A stretch of 64,000 bases of DNA from Azospirillum tabaci (GTDB taxonomy: Bacteria > Pseudomonadota > Alphaproteobacteria > Azospirillales > Azospirillaceae). The notes below the pieces were generated by a model. The model was not told where the DNA came from, did no database searches, and saw only the letters and a program-made list of their open reading frames with translations. The stretch is from the NCBI RefSeq assembly GCF_014596085.1, contig NZ_JACCJY010000024.1, positions 1 through 64,000 of the forward strand, in the 5' to 3' direction. Both the position numbers and the translations under genes were made by a program. Shown here piece by piece: positions 8,987 to 18,855 of the stretch. Each line of letters begins with the position of its first letter. The stretch's first letter is position 1.

Positions 8987-10006
8987 ATGAACGGGGAAGA
9001 ACTGCGCGCCATCCGCGAACGGCGTGCCGAAGACCAGTTGAGCTTCGCGACATGGCTCAACGGCGCACTGAACCGCCGCTACGACCGCTCCCGGATCAGC
9101 CGGTGGGAGAGCGGAGCGGAGCGCATCCCCCAGCAGGTCGCCGGTTTCCTGGCGGGTCAGGGCGGCATGGCCGCCGTGCCGCAGAACGCCGGGGTGCCCA
9201 AGATGCAGCGCGCCGTGGTGGCGGTGGCGAATCAGAAGGGTGGCGTCGGCAAGACGACGACGGCGGTCAACCTGTCCTACGCGCTGTCGACGCTGGGCCT
9301 GAAGGTGATGCTTCTCGACAGCGATCCCCAGGGCAACGCCACCGTCCATATGGGGCTCGACCCCGGCGAGATCGAAACCCAGCGCAAGGGCATCTATAAT
9401 GTGGTGCGCGGCGGGGCGTCCTTCGACAGCATCCTCCAGCCGGTGTGCGGCGGCGCCGTCATGCTCGCCCCCTCCAGCATCGGGCTGGCCGCGGCGGAGA
9501 CGGAGCTGGTGGCCGAGCCGGACAATTCCCTGGTCCTCAAGGAGAAGCTGGCGGAGGTGCGGAACCGTTACGACGTCATCGTGATCGACTGCCCGCCCAA
9601 CCTCGGCCTTCTGACCATCAACGCGCTGGCGGCCAGCGATCTCGTGCTGATTCCCGTGCAAACGGAGGTGTTCGCCGGGCTCGGCGTGCCGCTGCTGCTG
9701 GAAACCATCGCCAAGATCCGCCGCCGTTCGAACCCGTCGCTGAACATCTTCGGCATCCTGCCGACCATGTTCTCGTCCCGCTTGACGCAAGATCAGGCCA
9801 GCCTGCGCGAGATTCAGGAGCATTACGAGGGGCGCACCCGCGTTCTGAACGCGGTGCCGCGCGCCACCCTGTTCGCCCAGGCGTCGGGCGCCGGCCGTCC
9901 GGCCATCGAGGCCGATCCGAATTCCAACAGCGTCCAGGCCTACGGCGAACTGGCGCGTGAACTGGCCGCCCACCTCCAGACTGCGGAAGACGCCCATGTC
10001 TCGTAA
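8987..10006 (+). CDS. parA: Partition ATPase ParA with N-terminal HTH
   Basis: A 339-aa type I partition ATPase. Residues 1-60 form a small HTH-like domain (RSRISRWESGAERIP), and a deviant Walker A motif KGGVGKTTT lies at residues 84-92, followed by LLDSDPQGNAT. It moves replicon copies along the nucleoid with ParB. The N-terminal DNA-binding domain is what allows such ParA proteins to repress their own operon. The start at 8987 has GGAGG seven bases upstream and excludes a Cys-rich leader in the longer frame. It overlaps parB by 11 bp. Confidence 0.93.
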   Translation: MNGEELRAIRERRAEDQLSFATWLNGALNRRYDRSRISRWESGAERIPQQVAGFLAGQGGMAAVPQNAGVPKMQRAVVAVANQKGGVGKTTTAVNLSYALSTLGLKVMLLDSDPQGNATVHMGLDPGEIETQRKGIYNVVRGGASFDSILQPVCGGAVMLAPSSIGLAAAETELVAEPDNSLVLKEKLAEVRNRYDVIVIDCPPNLGLLTINALAASDLVLIPVQTEVFAGLGVPLLLETIAKIRRRSNPSLNIFGILPTMFSSRLTQDQASLREIQEHYEGRTRVLNAVPRATLFAQASGAGRPAIEADPNSNSVQAYGELARELAAHLQTAEDAHVS

Positions 10007-10877
10007 ACTCGAACGGACCAGCACCCGCATTTTCGACAAGGCGGCGCAGCGCGGCGGGGACGCGCTGTTCGGGCTGTCCGCCGACTTCCCGCGGCTGATC
10101 GAGGTCGATCTCGACCGGGTGCACCCAAATCCCGACCAGCCGCGGCGCCATTTCGACGACCAGTCGCTTCAGGAGCTGGCCAACTCCATCGCCCGCCACG
10201 GGCTGAAGCAGCCGGTTCTCGTGCAGGATCTCGGCGATGGCGACTACCGGCTGATCGCCGGTGAGCGGCGCCTGCGCGCCTGCGGGCTGGCCGGGCGTCA
10301 GACCATCTTCGCCATCGTCACCGACGGCGATCCGGACGAGCTGGCGCTGATCGAGAACATCCAGCGCGTCGACCTCGACGCCATGGAGCTGGCCCGCGCC
10401 TTCGCCCGGCTGATCGAGCGGCACGACTACACGCACGAGGCGCTGGGGCAGGTCATCGGGCGCAGCCAAGCGGAGGTCACCCGCACCTTGTCGCTGCTGC
10501 GTCTGCCGGCCGATATCGTCGCTGAATTTGAAACGCGCCACCGCTCCGTCCCGAAAAGCATCCTGACGGAGATCGCCGCGGTGGACGATCCGGTCCTGCA
10601 GAGGAAGCTGTGGGACACGATCAAGGACGGCGGCACCGTCAAGGCGCTGCGCGAGGCCAAGCGCGCCCAGATGGGCGGCAGCGAGCCGGATTCTGCGGCG
10701 TCGGCGAAGGTTCAGCCGGCCCCTGCGGTGCGTTTCGTCTCCGCCGTCCAGCGCATCGCCAAGGACTTTTCCGCCGTCGATGCCGGGGAGCTGCGGGCGC
10801 ACCGCAAGCAGCTCAGCGAGGCGCAATGGCAGGAACTGCGCCGCCTTCACGCCCTTCTCGACGAGCTGCTGGCCTGA
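9996..10877 (+). CDS. parB: Partition protein ParB
   Basis: A 293-aa centromere-binding ParB/Spo0J-family protein. It shows the N-terminal ParB box (VHPNPDQPRRHFD), the CTPase-fold GERRLRA motif and a central HTH (ALGQVIGRSQAEVTRTLSLL). It loads at parS and is partnered by ParA, with which it overlaps by 11 bp. The start at 9996 gives MSRKLER, the usual N-terminus. The gene carries an internal copy of the 16-bp motif at 10520-10535, encoding AEFET. Confidence 0.93.
   Translation: MSRKLERTSTRIFDKAAQRGGDALFGLSADFPRLIEVDLDRVHPNPDQPRRHFDDQSLQELANSIARHGLKQPVLVQDLGDGDYRLIAGERRLRACGLAGRQTIFAIVTDGDPDELALIENIQRVDLDAMELARAFARLIERHDYTHEALGQVIGRSQAEVTRTLSLLRLPADIVAEFETRHRSVPKSILTEIAAVDDPVLQRKLWDTIKDGGTVKALREAKRAQMGGSEPDSAASAKVQPAPAVRFVSAVQRIAKDFSAVDAGELRAHRKQLSEAQWQELRRLHALLDELLA
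10520..10535 (+). repeat. Dispersed 16-bp motif copy inside parB
   Basis: CGCTGAATTTGAAACG, a perfect match to the consensus, in plus orientation, encoding AEFET with the rare codons GCT and TTT. Confidence 0.75.
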
Positions 10878-10887
10878 CCGTCAGCAA

Positions 10888-10942
10888 CGCTGAATTTGTA
10901 ACGGACACCCGCTGACGTCAGCGGCGGGTGTCAACTTCAGCG
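10888..10942. repeat. Two opposed 16-bp motif copies between parB and mug
   Basis: CGCTGAATTTGTAACG (10888-10903, plus) and the reverse complement of CGCTGAAGTTGACAC (10928-10942). The second forms the last codons of the mug gene (DAEVD). They flank the convergent gene ends. Confidence 0.7.
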
Positions 10943-11454
10943 TCGATGACCCGCCGGACCTCGCGGAACCAGCGCAGCTTTTCCGCGAAGGGCAGGCGGG
11001 CGAGCCCGCTGGGCGAGGGCAGCACGACGTCCACCGGACCACCGAACAGGCTGTCCGGCTGCACGCCCCACTCCGCCCGGACGCGATCGGCGGCGGCGAG
11101 ATAGACCCCCTTCCCCGTGTAGGCGATCACCCGGGGCCGGAATTCCGCGACCAGGGCGCGCAGCCGCGGCACGCCGCCGCGCAGCTCCGCCCGGCTGAGA
11201 TCGGCGGCGCTCGGCGTCGCCCGCGCCACGAGGTTGGTGGAGCCCAGCCCGAACTCCGGCAACAGCCGATCCTCCTCCGGACGCAGCAGGCGCGGTGTCA
11301 GACCGGCCGCCGCCAGCAGTTTCCAGAACTGGTTGCCCGGCCCCGCGTAATTGTGGCCGAGCCGTCCGGAGCGCGTTCCAGGGTTGAAGCCAACGAACAG
11401 GACGTTCAAGCCGGGGGCGATGATGTCGGGGATTGGGCCTTCGGAATCGGTCAT
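10918..11454 (-). CDS. mug: Mug/TDG-type mismatch-specific uracil-DNA glycosylase
   Basis: A 178-aa base-excision repair enzyme removing U or T from G mismatches. The active-site loop GFNPGTRSG (family motif GxNPG) is near residue 22, and the DNA-intercalation loop is represented by LPSPSGLA near residue 147. The length fits the bacterial Mug/TDG family. It is convergent with parB. The start ATG at 11454 gives MTDSEGPIPDIIAPGL, matching the family N-terminus. The assignment to the Mug rather than a neighbouring UDG family is by the GFNPG motif. Confidence 0.85.
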   Translation of the reverse strand: MTDSEGPIPDIIAPGLNVLFVGFNPGTRSGRLGHNYAGPGNQFWKLLAAAGLTPRLLRPEEDRLLPEFGLGSTNLVARATPSAADLSRAELRGGVPRLRALVAEFRPRVIAYTGKGVYLAAADRVRAEWGVQPDSLFGGPVDVVLPSPSGLARLPFAEKLRWFREVRRVIDAEVDTRR

Positions 11455-11487
11455 GCTGCGTCAACACTCGAAAGCGGCGTCTGGCAA

Positions 11488-11503
11488 CGCTGAATTTGAA
11501 ACG
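11488..11503 (+). repeat. Dispersed 16-bp motif copy between mug and the YoaK-like gene
   Basis: CGCTGAATTTGAAACG, a perfect match in plus orientation. It ends 4 bp before the stop codon end of the YoaK-like gene. Confidence 0.7.
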
Positions 11504-11506
11504 CCC

Positions 11507-12223
11507 CTACTCCGCGGTCCGCCACTCGGCGACAATCACCGGGGCGGCGAAGCCGGCAAGGATGACCGCCAGCGTCACGAACAGCATGGCGCCCCAGGCG
11601 CTGTAGCCCAGCACCCCAAGCACGCCGCCCAGGAAGAAGGACCCGACGGTCGGCAGGTGCGTCTTCAGCTTGTCGAGCGTCACCCGGACCCGATCCCGGC
11701 TATTGCGGTGGTAGAGATCGTCGATCAGGTTGCCCAGCTCGATCCCGATGTCGGTGATCATGCCGGTGACATGGGTGGTGCGGACGCGGGCGTTCGAGAT
11801 GCGCGTGACGATGGCGTTCTGCAACCCCATCAGGAAGCTCAAGCCCATGACCAGCGCGGCGCCGCGAAGCTCGTGCAGCCAGACGTCGGCGGCGCCGAGC
11901 CCGGCGAGCAGCAGGGCTTCGAGGCAGACGCTGTAGGCGTAGATCGCCGACAGGCCGCGGCGTTGCCCGGCGTTGATGAGCATGGCCGACACCATTGCCC
12001 CGGCGATGAAGGTCGCCACGATCGCCAGCGCCATGCCGAAGGCGCCCATCTCGCCCAGCGCCAGATGATCGGCCATGGTCGAGACGGTGCCGGTCATGTG
12101 CGAGGAGTAGAGGCCGGCGGCGTAGAATCCCGCGGCGTTGACGGCGCCGGCGATTCCCGCCAGCGACCAGGCCAGACTGCGGTCCGCCGACACGCCACGA
12201 TGCTCACCCTGCCGGACCAGCAT
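11507..12223 (-). CDS. YoaK/DUF1275 family inner-membrane protein
   Basis: A 238-aa hydrophobic protein with about six membrane segments and the DUF1275 hallmarks: N-terminal AGIAGAVNAAGF, SSHMTGTVS near residue 40, and the second-half motif TTHVTGMITDIGIELG. The function of the family is unknown; transport has been suggested. The start at 12223 has GGGAG upstream. It has no evident partner, and the neighbouring LysR gene on the same strand is a separate unit about 80 bp upstream. Confidence 0.85.
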   Translation of the reverse strand: MLVRQGEHRGVSADRSLAWSLAGIAGAVNAAGFYAAGLYSSHMTGTVSTMADHLALGEMGAFGMALAIVATFIAGAMVSAMLINAGQRRGLSAIYAYSVCLEALLLAGLGAADVWLHELRGAALVMGLSFLMGLQNAIVTRISNARVRTTHVTGMITDIGIELGNLIDDLYHRNSRDRVRVTLDKLKTHLPTVGSFFLGGVLGVLGYSAWGAMLFVTLAVILAGFAAPVIVAEWRTAE

Positions 12224-12301
12224 GCCCCACTCCCTGAACCAAACGGGACGCCATCATAGTGGCGGCCGCAAGCGTCGGGGACCCGCTGGTTTGTGGGGGC
12301 A

Positions 12302-13210
12302 TCAATGCGTTTCCCGAGCGGTCGGCATGGTCTTGACGACATCAAGGAACGCCCGCAGGGCCGGCGGCACGGCGCGGTGCCCCGGATAATACACCGCCGC
12401 CCGCTCCGGCTTGTGCATCCAGGCAGGCAGAACGGTCCGCAACCGCCCGTCCGCAAGGGCGGCTTCGGCGGCCCAACTCACCACATAGGCAATTCCCAGG
12501 CCCCGCGCGGCGGCATCCACCATCAGCTCCTCGTCGTCGAGCACCAGCGGTCCGTTGACGTCGACCGTCAACTCTTGCCCCGCCCGCTCGAACTCCCAGC
12601 GGTACAGCCGTCCGCCGGGCAGGCGGTGGCCGACGCAGCGATGACGCTGGAGATCGTCGGGCGTGGTCGGCTCACCGGCGCGGTCGAGATAGGCGGGGGA
12701 GGCGACGCAGACGAAGCCGATCGGGGCCGGGAAGGGCACCGCGATCATGTCCTTCGGGATGGAGTCGATCAGGCGGACGCCGGCATCGAAGCCGCCGGAC
12801 ACGATGTCGATCAGCCGCCCCTCGACGACCAGATCGACCGTCACGTCGGGAAACCGCTCGACCATGCGCGGGAGGACGTCGCGGACGAGAGCCGCCGCGG
12901 CCACGCGCGGCGCGTTGATCCGGACGCGGCCGGCCACGTTGCCGCGGTAAGCCGAGGCGGCGTCCAGCGCTTCGTCCAGCGATGTCAGGGCAATCTGCAG
13001 GCGGCCGAGCAGTTCGAGCCCTGCTTCCGTCGGCGAGACGCTGCGGGTCGTGCGGTTGAGGAGGCGCACGCCCAGCCGATCCTCAAGGCCCCGCATCGCG
13101 TGGCTCAGCGTGGATGGCGCCGTTCCGAGTTCATCCGCCGCGCGCCGGAAGCTGCGGTGGGTGGCAACCGCCACGAAGGCGCTGAGGTCATTCAGGGAGG
13201 GACGCATCAT
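12302..13210 (-). CDS. LysR-family transcriptional regulator
   Basis: A 302-aa regulator with a typical LysR N-terminal winged helix ([20 protein letters not shown], then [14 protein letters not shown]) and a substrate-binding C-terminal domain. It is divergent from the RidA gene, about 100 bp apart, so it probably controls that gene and itself. The start is taken at 13210 (MMRPSLND); a TTG at 13246 would add 12 residues. The inducer is unknown. Confidence 0.9.
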   Translation of the reverse strand: MMRPSLNDLSAFVAVATHRSFRRAADELGTAPSTLSHAMRGLEDRLGVRLLNRTTRSVSPTEAGLELLGRLQIALTSLDEALDAASAYRGNVAGRVRINAPRVAAAALVRDVLPRMVERFPDVTVDLVVEGRLIDIVSGGFDAGVRLIDSIPKDMIAVPFPAPIGFVCVASPAYLDRAGEPTTPDDLQRHRCVGHRLPGGRLYRWEFERAGQELTVDVNGPLVLDDEELMVDAAARGLGIAYVVSWAAEAALADGRLRTVLPAWMHKPERAAVYYPGHRAVPPALRAFLDVVKTMPTARETH

Positions 13211-13312
13211 TGATGGCGATCTTGCATCAGCCCGTGTCGATTTCAACGTCTAATCGCGCACCTCTTCGGCTGCTATCTCCTTCTCCAGTTCCAATCCGAA
13301 CGGGAGACACCG

Positions 13313-13711
13313 ATGTCCAAGCGCGACGCCCTCTTTCCGACCGGCCGGCAGGCGCTCTACGAAATCCACCGCTACTCTGCGGCCATCCGATCCGGCGATC
13401 TGCTCTTCGTCTCGGGGCAGGTCGGCGGACGCGAGGACGGTTCGCCCGAGCCGGACTTCGCGAAACAGGTTCAACTGGCTTTCGACAATCTGCGCGAGGT
13501 CCTGAAGGCGGCCGGGGCCACCTTCGACGACATCGTGGACGTGACGACCTTCCACACCGATCCGGAGGCCCAATTCGAGACCGTCCTGTCGGTCAAAGAC
13601 CGGATGTTTCCGCAGAAGCCCTATCCCAACTGGACCGCGGTCGGCGTGACCTGGCTCGCCGGCTTCGACTTCGAGATCAAGGTGATCGCTCGGGTTCCAC
13701 AAACCGTCTGA
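13313..13711 (+). CDS. RidA-family (YjgF/YER057c/UK114) protein
   Basis: A 132-aa member of the Rid family, trimeric enzymes that hydrolyse reactive enamine/imine intermediates. Family features are LLFVSGQVGG near residue 37, the conserved block AFDNLREVLKAAGA, and the C-terminal ending FEIKVIARVP. The catalytic Arg typical of true RidA (near PxR) is not obvious, so it may belong to an Rid subfamily of unknown substrate. It is divergent from a LysR gene. Confidence 0.85.
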   Translation: MSKRDALFPTGRQALYEIHRYSAAIRSGDLLFVSGQVGGREDGSPEPDFAKQVQLAFDNLREVLKAAGATFDDIVDVTTFHTDPEAQFETVLSVKDRMFPQKPYPNWTAVGVTWLAGFDFEIKVIARVPQTV

Positions 13712-13905
13712 GCCGACATGGGGGACAACGTCCTTCTCATCACGCCATGCATCGCGCTCATTGGACGGCTTGTCGCGACTCGCAAGCTTTGGCATTGTTG
13801 TGGGGACGCACCGTCACAAGACCGCTCGAACACCAACCTTCCAGTCTAGGAAGTGAAATGACTGTTCGGTATCATTCCTGCCTGAAGCCTTTGATCTGAA
13901 ACGCG

Positions 13906-14508
13906 TCACAGCTCAATCTGGGCGGCGGTGATGACGCTTTGCGCGATGTCGGCAATGCGGCGCCCCTGCTTCATGGCCGCCTTGCGCAGGGCGTTGTAGG
14001 CCGCCTCCTCCGTCAAGGACTTCTGCTGCATCAGGATGCCCTTCGCCCGCTCGATCAGCTTGCGGTCGGCGAGCTGCGTGCGAGCCTCGTCGCGTTCGCG
14101 TTTCAGCGTTTCAAATGCAGCGTAGCGGGCCAGCGCGGTTTCCAGGATGGGCCGCACACGGGCGGGGTGGAGCCCGTCGAGGACGAAGGCGGCCACCCCG
14201 GCCTCCGCCGCCTGCGCCGCCGCCCCCGGCGGGGCCTTGTCGGCGAACAGGACGACCGCGCAGGCTCCCGACCGGGCCAGCCGGAAGACGCCGTCCAGCG
14301 TCGCAGGGGCCGGCGTTTCCAAAACAGCGACGACCGCGTCCGGGGCCAGCGCGGCGACGCGGGCTGGCAGGTCGGCGAAGCCATGGACCACAGCGATCCG
14401 GTCGGCGATCCGGTCGCGGCCCCCCGCCCCGGCCAAGCCGTCCTCCACCGGCCGCGTGGCGTCGGCGTCGGCGCCGGCCACCAGAATGGTCAGGGGTTTG
14501 TTCGCCAT
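13906..14508 (-). CDS. nasT: NasT-type ANTAR antiterminator
   Basis: A 200-aa protein with a degenerate receiver-like N-terminal half and a C-terminal ANTAR RNA-binding domain (LADRKLIERAKGILMQQKSLTEEAAYNALRK, split here at residues about 140-170). ANTAR proteins bind tandem hexaloop hairpins and prevent termination, and a fitting target lies in the nirB leader at 19381-19467. The gene is last in the nrtA-nrtB-nrtCD-nasT unit, 29 bp after nrtCD. ATG 14508 has GGAG upstream. Its usual sensor partner NasS is not encoded in the window. Confidence 0.9.
   Translation of the reverse strand: MANKPLTILVAGADADATRPVEDGLAGAGGRDRIADRIAVVHGFADLPARVAALAPDAVVAVLETPAPATLDGVFRLARSGACAVVLFADKAPPGAAAQAAEAGVAAFVLDGLHPARVRPILETALARYAAFETLKRERDEARTQLADRKLIERAKGILMQQKSLTEEAAYNALRKAAMKQGRRIADIAQSVITAAQIEL
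14107..14122 (-). repeat. Dispersed 16-bp motif copy inside nasT
   Basis: On the minus strand this reads CGCTGCATTTGAAACG, one mismatch from consensus, encoding AAFET in the nasT frame. Confidence 0.55.
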
Positions 14509-14537
14509 CACCGCTCCGCCTTCCCCTTCACGCCGCC

Positions 14538-16202
14538 TTACGCCGCTTTCACCGTCCCGTGATGCCCGCCTTCCAGGAAGTTCAGCAGATCCTCCCGGTA
14601 GGCGTAGTAGCGGGGGTGCTCCAGCAGGGCCTGCCGGGTCCGGGGGTGGGGGATGTCCACCTCCAGGATGTGGCCGATGCGGGCGTTTGGCCCGTTGGAC
14701 ATCATCACCACACGGTCGGCCAGCAGGATGGCCTCGTCAACGTCGTGGGTGACGCAGATGGCGGTGACCTGGGTGCGCGCCCACACCTCCATCAGAACCT
14801 CCTGAAGCTCCCAGCGGGTCAGGCTGTCCAGCATCCCGAAGGGCTCGTCCAGCAGCAGCAGCTTCGGCGACAGGGCGAAGGCCCGCGCGATGCCGACGCG
14901 CTGCTTCATGCCGTTGGACAGCTCCGCCGCCGTCTTGTGCATGGCGTCGCCCAGCCCGACGCGCGACAGGTAGTAGCGGGCGATGTCGTTGCGCTCCCCC
15001 CGGCCGGCCTGCGGGTAGACGCGGTCGACCCCCAGCATCACGTTCTCCAGCGCGGTCAGCCAGGGGAACAGGCTGGGTGCCTGGAAGACCACCGCGCGGT
15101 CGGGGCCGGCGCCGACGACCTCCTTGCCGTCCAGCACGATGCCGCCGCTGGACACGTCGGCCAGCCCGGCGACCATCGACAGCACCGTGGACTTGCCGCA
15201 GCCCGAGTGGCCGATCAGGGAGATGAACTCCCCCTTGCGCATCTTCAGGTCGAAGCCGTCCACCACGGTCAGCGGTCCCTTCGGCGTGGCGAAGGTCTTG
15301 GTGACCCGGCTGAACTCGACGTAGCGGTCGTCGGACAGACCGCCGGGCTGCCCGGCCAGATAGGATTTTGGCGGCGGCGCGGCGGTGATCGGCGTCGCCG
15401 ACGGCAGGGTCAGGGTCTCGTCCACCGCGGCGGCTGCGCGGCTGGCCCCGGCCTCCATCAGCCAGGCCGTGACCTCGGCGCGCAGGCGCTTGAAGTCCGG
15501 GTCGTGGTTCACGGCGGTGCGGTCGCGCGGGCGCGGCAGATTCACCGCGAAGGCGGGGCCGAGCGTCGCCCCAGGACCCGGCGTCAGCGGAATGATGCGG
15601 TCGGCCAGCAGGATCGCCTCGTCCACGTCGTTGGTGATGAGGACGACGGTCTTGCGGTCCTTGCGCCAGATCGCCTCGATCTCGTCCTGGAGCTTGGCGC
15701 GGGTCAGCGCGTCCAGCGCCGACAGCGGCTCGTCGAGCAGCAGCATCTCCGGGCTCATGGCCAGCGCGCGGGCGAAGCCGACGCGCTGGCGCATGCCGCC
15801 CGACAGCTCCTTGGGGCGGCGGTCGGTGGCGTGGCCCAAGCCGACCGTCTCCACCGCCCGGCGGGTGAGCACGCCGCGCTCCGGCGACGGCTTGCCCTTG
15901 TGCACGGCGTCCACGGCCAGCGCCACGTTGTCCTTCACGCTCAGCCAGGGCATCAGCGAGTAGCTCTGGAACACGATGCCGCGCTCCGCCCCCGGCCCGC
16001 GCACCGGTTCGCCGCGGAACAACACCTCGCCCGCGTCCGGTTCGGCCAGACCGCCCATCAGGTTGACCAGCGTGGTCTTGCCGGCGCCGGAGAAGCCGAC
16101 GATGGCGACGAACTCGCCCTCCGCGATGGACAGGTCGATTCCGCGCAGCACCTCGGCCCCGCCGTAGGACTTCGCGACGCTCTTCAGCTCAAGGATGACC
16201 AT
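14538..16202 (-). CDS. Nitrate/nitrite ABC transporter, double ATP-binding protein (NrtC/NrtD-like)
   Basis: A 554-aa protein of two complete ABC ATPase domains in tandem. The first has Walker [10 protein letters not shown] (36-44) and signature [14 protein letters not shown]. The second, after a 60-residue linker, has Walker [10 protein letters not shown] (near 335) and signature [14 protein letters not shown]. It energises nitrate uptake with NrtA and NrtB. Cyanobacterial NrtC instead carries a C-terminal NrtA-like regulatory domain; here a second ATPase takes that place, so both nucleotide sites are on one chain. It lies 13 bp after nrtB. Confidence 0.9.
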   Translation of the reverse strand: MVILELKSVAKSYGGAEVLRGIDLSIAEGEFVAIVGFSGAGKTTLVNLMGGLAEPDAGEVLFRGEPVRGPGAERGIVFQSYSLMPWLSVKDNVALAVDAVHKGKPSPERGVLTRRAVETVGLGHATDRRPKELSGGMRQRVGFARALAMSPEMLLLDEPLSALDALTRAKLQDEIEAIWRKDRKTVVLITNDVDEAILLADRIIPLTPGPGATLGPAFAVNLPRPRDRTAVNHDPDFKRLRAEVTAWLMEAGASRAAAAVDETLTLPSATPITAAPPPKSYLAGQPGGLSDDRYVEFSRVTKTFATPKGPLTVVDGFDLKMRKGEFISLIGHSGCGKSTVLSMVAGLADVSSGGIVLDGKEVVGAGPDRAVVFQAPSLFPWLTALENVMLGVDRVYPQAGRGERNDIARYYLSRVGLGDAMHKTAAELSNGMKQRVGIARAFALSPKLLLLDEPFGMLDSLTRWELQEVLMEVWARTQVTAICVTHDVDEAILLADRVVMMSNGPNARIGHILEVDIPHPRTRQALLEHPRYYAYREDLLNFLEGGHHGTVKAA

Positions 16203-16215
16203 GCTCGGGGACTCC

Positions 16216-17307
16216 TCAGCGGGTGCCGGTGTGGGAAACGGCGGCCTGGAAGGCCAGCATGACGCGGTCGAGCAGGAAGCCGATCAGGCCGATGGTGAAG
16301 ACCGCCACCATGATGCGGGCGAGCGAGGAGGAGGAACCGTTCTGGAACTCGTCCCACACGAACTTGCCCAGGCCGGGGTTCTGGGCCAGCATCTCCGCCG
16401 CGATCAGCACCATCCAGCCCACGCCCAGCGACAGCCGCAGACCGGTGAAGATGTAGGGCAGCGCCGAGGGCAGCACGAGCCGGCGCACCATCGTCGGGCC
16501 GGAGAGCTGCAGCACCTTGCCCACATTCATCAGGTCCTTGTCGATGGAGGAGACGCCGACCGCCGTGTTGATCAGCGTCGGCCACAGCGAGCAGAGCGTG
16601 ACCGTGATGGCCGAGGTGAGGAAGGACTTCTCGAAGGTCGGGTTGTCGCTCGACACGGTGGCGCTGACCACCATGGTGACCAGCGGCAGCCAGGCCAGCG
16701 GCGACACCGGCTTGAAGATCTGGATCAGCGGGTTCATCGCCGCGTTGACCGTGCGCGACAGGCCGCAGGCCACCCCCAGCGGCACCGCCACCAGCGCGCC
16801 GAGCAGGAAGCCGGTGAACACCGTCTTCAGGCTGGTGACGATCTGGTCGAGATAGGTCGGCTTGCCGGCGTAGGGGCGGGTCTTCACCTCCGCCGTCGGG
16901 TCCTTGGCCAGCAGTTCGGCGTTGCGCTTGGCCTGCCGGTCGTAGAAGGCGGCCTCCTTGGCGCGCTCCGCCTTATGGTCGGCGTGGAGGACGCCCACCT
17001 GCTCCCACACCTGGGCCGGGCCGGGGATGGCGCCCAGGCTGGTGTTCACCTGCGGCGCCAGCCACGCCCAGGCGGCGAGGAACAGCATCAGGGCGGTCAG
17101 CGGCACGCCCATCTGCTGCCACAGCTCCCGCCCCTGCTGGCGCGGGCTGTCCCCGGCGGCCATGCGGAGCAACGGGCTGAGCCAGCCGAGCCCGACGATC
17201 TGCAGGGTCGCGGCGGCACGGTTCAGGCCATGGGCGAGGCGGGCCTTGCGCCGGGCGCGCATCGCCTCGGCGGTGGAGAGGGTGGAGGCTTCGGTCACGC
17301 TGGTCAT
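16216..17307 (-). CDS. nrtB: Nitrate ABC transporter permease NrtB
   Basis: A 363-aa inner-membrane permease with a binding-protein-dependent transport fold in its C-terminal 220 residues and the EAA-type loop (SAIDKDL-like region [18 protein letters not shown]). An extra N-terminal segment includes a membrane helix ([16 protein letters not shown]). The start is set at 17307 (MTSVTEAS); the longer frame runs into a palindromic repeat and is not credible. It sits between nrtA, 159 bp upstream across that repeat, and the ATPase gene. Confidence 0.9.
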   Translation of the reverse strand: MTSVTEASTLSTAEAMRARRKARLAHGLNRAAATLQIVGLGWLSPLLRMAAGDSPRQQGRELWQQMGVPLTALMLFLAAWAWLAPQVNTSLGAIPGPAQVWEQVGVLHADHKAERAKEAAFYDRQAKRNAELLAKDPTAEVKTRPYAGKPTYLDQIVTSLKTVFTGFLLGALVAVPLGVACGLSRTVNAAMNPLIQIFKPVSPLAWLPLVTMVVSATVSSDNPTFEKSFLTSAITVTLCSLWPTLINTAVGVSSIDKDLMNVGKVLQLSGPTMVRRLVLPSALPYIFTGLRLSLGVGWMVLIAAEMLAQNPGLGKFVWDEFQNGSSSSLARIMVAVFTIGLIGFLLDRVMLAFQAAVSHTGTR

Positions 17308-17340
17308 GGGGTGATCTTTCTGTTTGGCGCGGGGCGCCGA

Positions 17341-17426
17341 TGCCCCCACTCCGGCCCTCCCCCGCTTCGCAGGGGAGGGTGTCTGTCCCCTCCCCTGCGT
17401 CAGCGGGGGAGGGTTAGGGAGGGGGC
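17341..17426. repeat. Palindromic repeat, family A, between nrtA and nrtB
   Basis: A mosaic of inverted GC-rich segments beginning TGCCCCCACTCCGGCCCTCC and ending GGGTTAGGGAGGGGGC, with an internal CCCTCCCCTG/CAGGGGAGGG pairing. Related copies lie at 43765, 52372 and 57186. Confidence 0.8.
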
Positions 17427-17466
17427 CCGTCGCGACCACGGCGCAGGTCATCCGGGGAAAAAGCGC

Positions 17467-18855
17467 TCAACCGCCGACCAGTTGGCCGCCCTGCACCGCC
17501 TGCCCGCCCTTCAGGCCGATGGGCAGCTTCGTCAGGTAGTCGTTGGGCTTGCGGCCGTCGTAGGCGATGCCGTCGATGAAGCCCTCGTCCAGCGGCTTGT
17601 AGCCGTCGCTGGCCCAGGGGAAATCGGCCTCCTTGGCCTTGCCCTCCTCCACCAGCAGCCGCGCGGCCTTCAGGTAGATGTCCGGCTTGTAGACCTTGCG
17701 GGCGGTCTCGTCGTACCAGCTGTCCGGCTTGGCCTCGGCGATCTGGCCCCAGCGGCGCATCTGCGTCAGGTACCAGACGGCGTCGGAGTAGAAGGGATAG
17801 GTTGCGTTGTAGCGGAAGAAGACGTTGAAGTCGGGAACCGCCCGCTTGTCGCCCTTCTCATACTCGAAGGTGCCGGTCATCGAGTTGGCGATGACCTTGG
17901 CGTCCGCCCCCACATACTCCGACTTCGCCAGGATCTTCACCGCCTCGGCGCGGTTGGCGTTGCCGTTTTCGTCCAGCCACATGGCGGCGCGGATCAGCGC
18001 CTTGACCAGCGCCAGATGGGTCTTGGGGTTCTTGGCGGCCCAGCCCTCGGTGACGCCGAAGACCTTCTCCGGGTTGTTCTTCCAGATCTCGGTGTCGGTG
18101 ATGACCGGCACGCCGATGCCCTTCATCACCGCCTGCTGGTTCCACGGCTCGCCGACGCTGTAGCCGAAGATGGTCCCGGCCTCCAGAGTCGCCGGCATCT
18201 GCGGCGGCGGGGTGACCGACAGCAGGGCGTCGGCCTGGATCTGGCCCGACACGTCGTTGGGCGCGTAGTAGCCGGGGTTGATGCCGCCGGCGGCCAGCCA
18301 GTAGCGAAGCTCGTAATTGTGGGTGGAGACGGGGAAGACCATGCCCATGGTGAAGGGCTTGCCCTCCGCCCGGTACTGGGCGATGACCGGCTTCAGCGCG
18401 TCGGCCTTGATCGGGTGCAGCGGCTTGCCGTCCGGCCCCTTCGGCAGGTTGGGCTTCATCCGCTCCCACACTTCGTTGGACAGGGTGATGCCGTTGCCGT
18501 TGAGGTCCATCGAGAAGGCGGTAACGACGTTGGCCTGGGTGCCGAAGCCGATGGTGGCGCCCAGCGGCTGGCCGGCCAGCATGTGGGCGCCGTCCAGCTC
18601 CCCGGAGATCACGCGGTCGAGCAGCACCTTCCAGTTGGCCTGCGGCTCCAGCGTCACCGACAGGCCCTCGTCCTCGAAGAAGCCCTTCTCCGCGGCGATG
18701 GCGAGCGGGGCCATGTCGGTCAGCTTGATGAAGCCCAGCTTGAGCTGGTCTTTCTCCACGTCGAGCGGGGCGGCCTGGGCGGACCCGAGCGTCAGCGCCA
18801 GCGTGGCGGCGGCGGACAGCAGGGCGGTGCGCGGGGAGGTGGGAAGTCGGATCAC
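17467..18855 (-). CDS. nrtA: Nitrate ABC transporter substrate-binding protein NrtA
   Basis: A 462-aa periplasmic nitrate-binding protein of the NrtA/SsuA class, with [23 protein letters not shown] at the mature N-terminus. The GTG start at 18855 gives a clean Sec signal ([20 protein letters not shown]), and GGAG lies 11 bases upstream. The signal peptide argues for a transport protein rather than the related cytoplasmic sensor NasS. It heads the transport unit, and a sigma-54 promoter is visible about 195 bp upstream on this strand. Confidence 0.92.
   Translation of the reverse strand: MIRLPTSPRTALLSAAATLALTLGSAQAAPLDVEKDQLKLGFIKLTDMAPLAIAAEKGFFEDEGLSVTLEPQANWKVLLDRVISGELDGAHMLAGQPLGATIGFGTQANVVTAFSMDLNGNGITLSNEVWERMKPNLPKGPDGKPLHPIKADALKPVIAQYRAEGKPFTMGMVFPVSTHNYELRYWLAAGGINPGYYAPNDVSGQIQADALLSVTPPPQMPATLEAGTIFGYSVGEPWNQQAVMKGIGVPVITDTEIWKNNPEKVFGVTEGWAAKNPKTHLALVKALIRAAMWLDENGNANRAEAVKILAKSEYVGADAKVIANSMTGTFEYEKGDKRAVPDFNVFFRYNATYPFYSDAVWYLTQMRRWGQIAEAKPDSWYDETARKVYKPDIYLKAARLLVEEGKAKEADFPWASDGYKPLDEGFIDGIAYDGRKPNDYLTKLPIGLKGGQAVQGGQLVGG

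Noticed and set aside
17308-17451. 48-codon N-terminal extension of nrtB
   Set aside because: It is entirely encoded by a family A palindromic repeat and precedes a sound ATG at 17307. Unlike in nasA, a conventional start exists downstream of the repeat.
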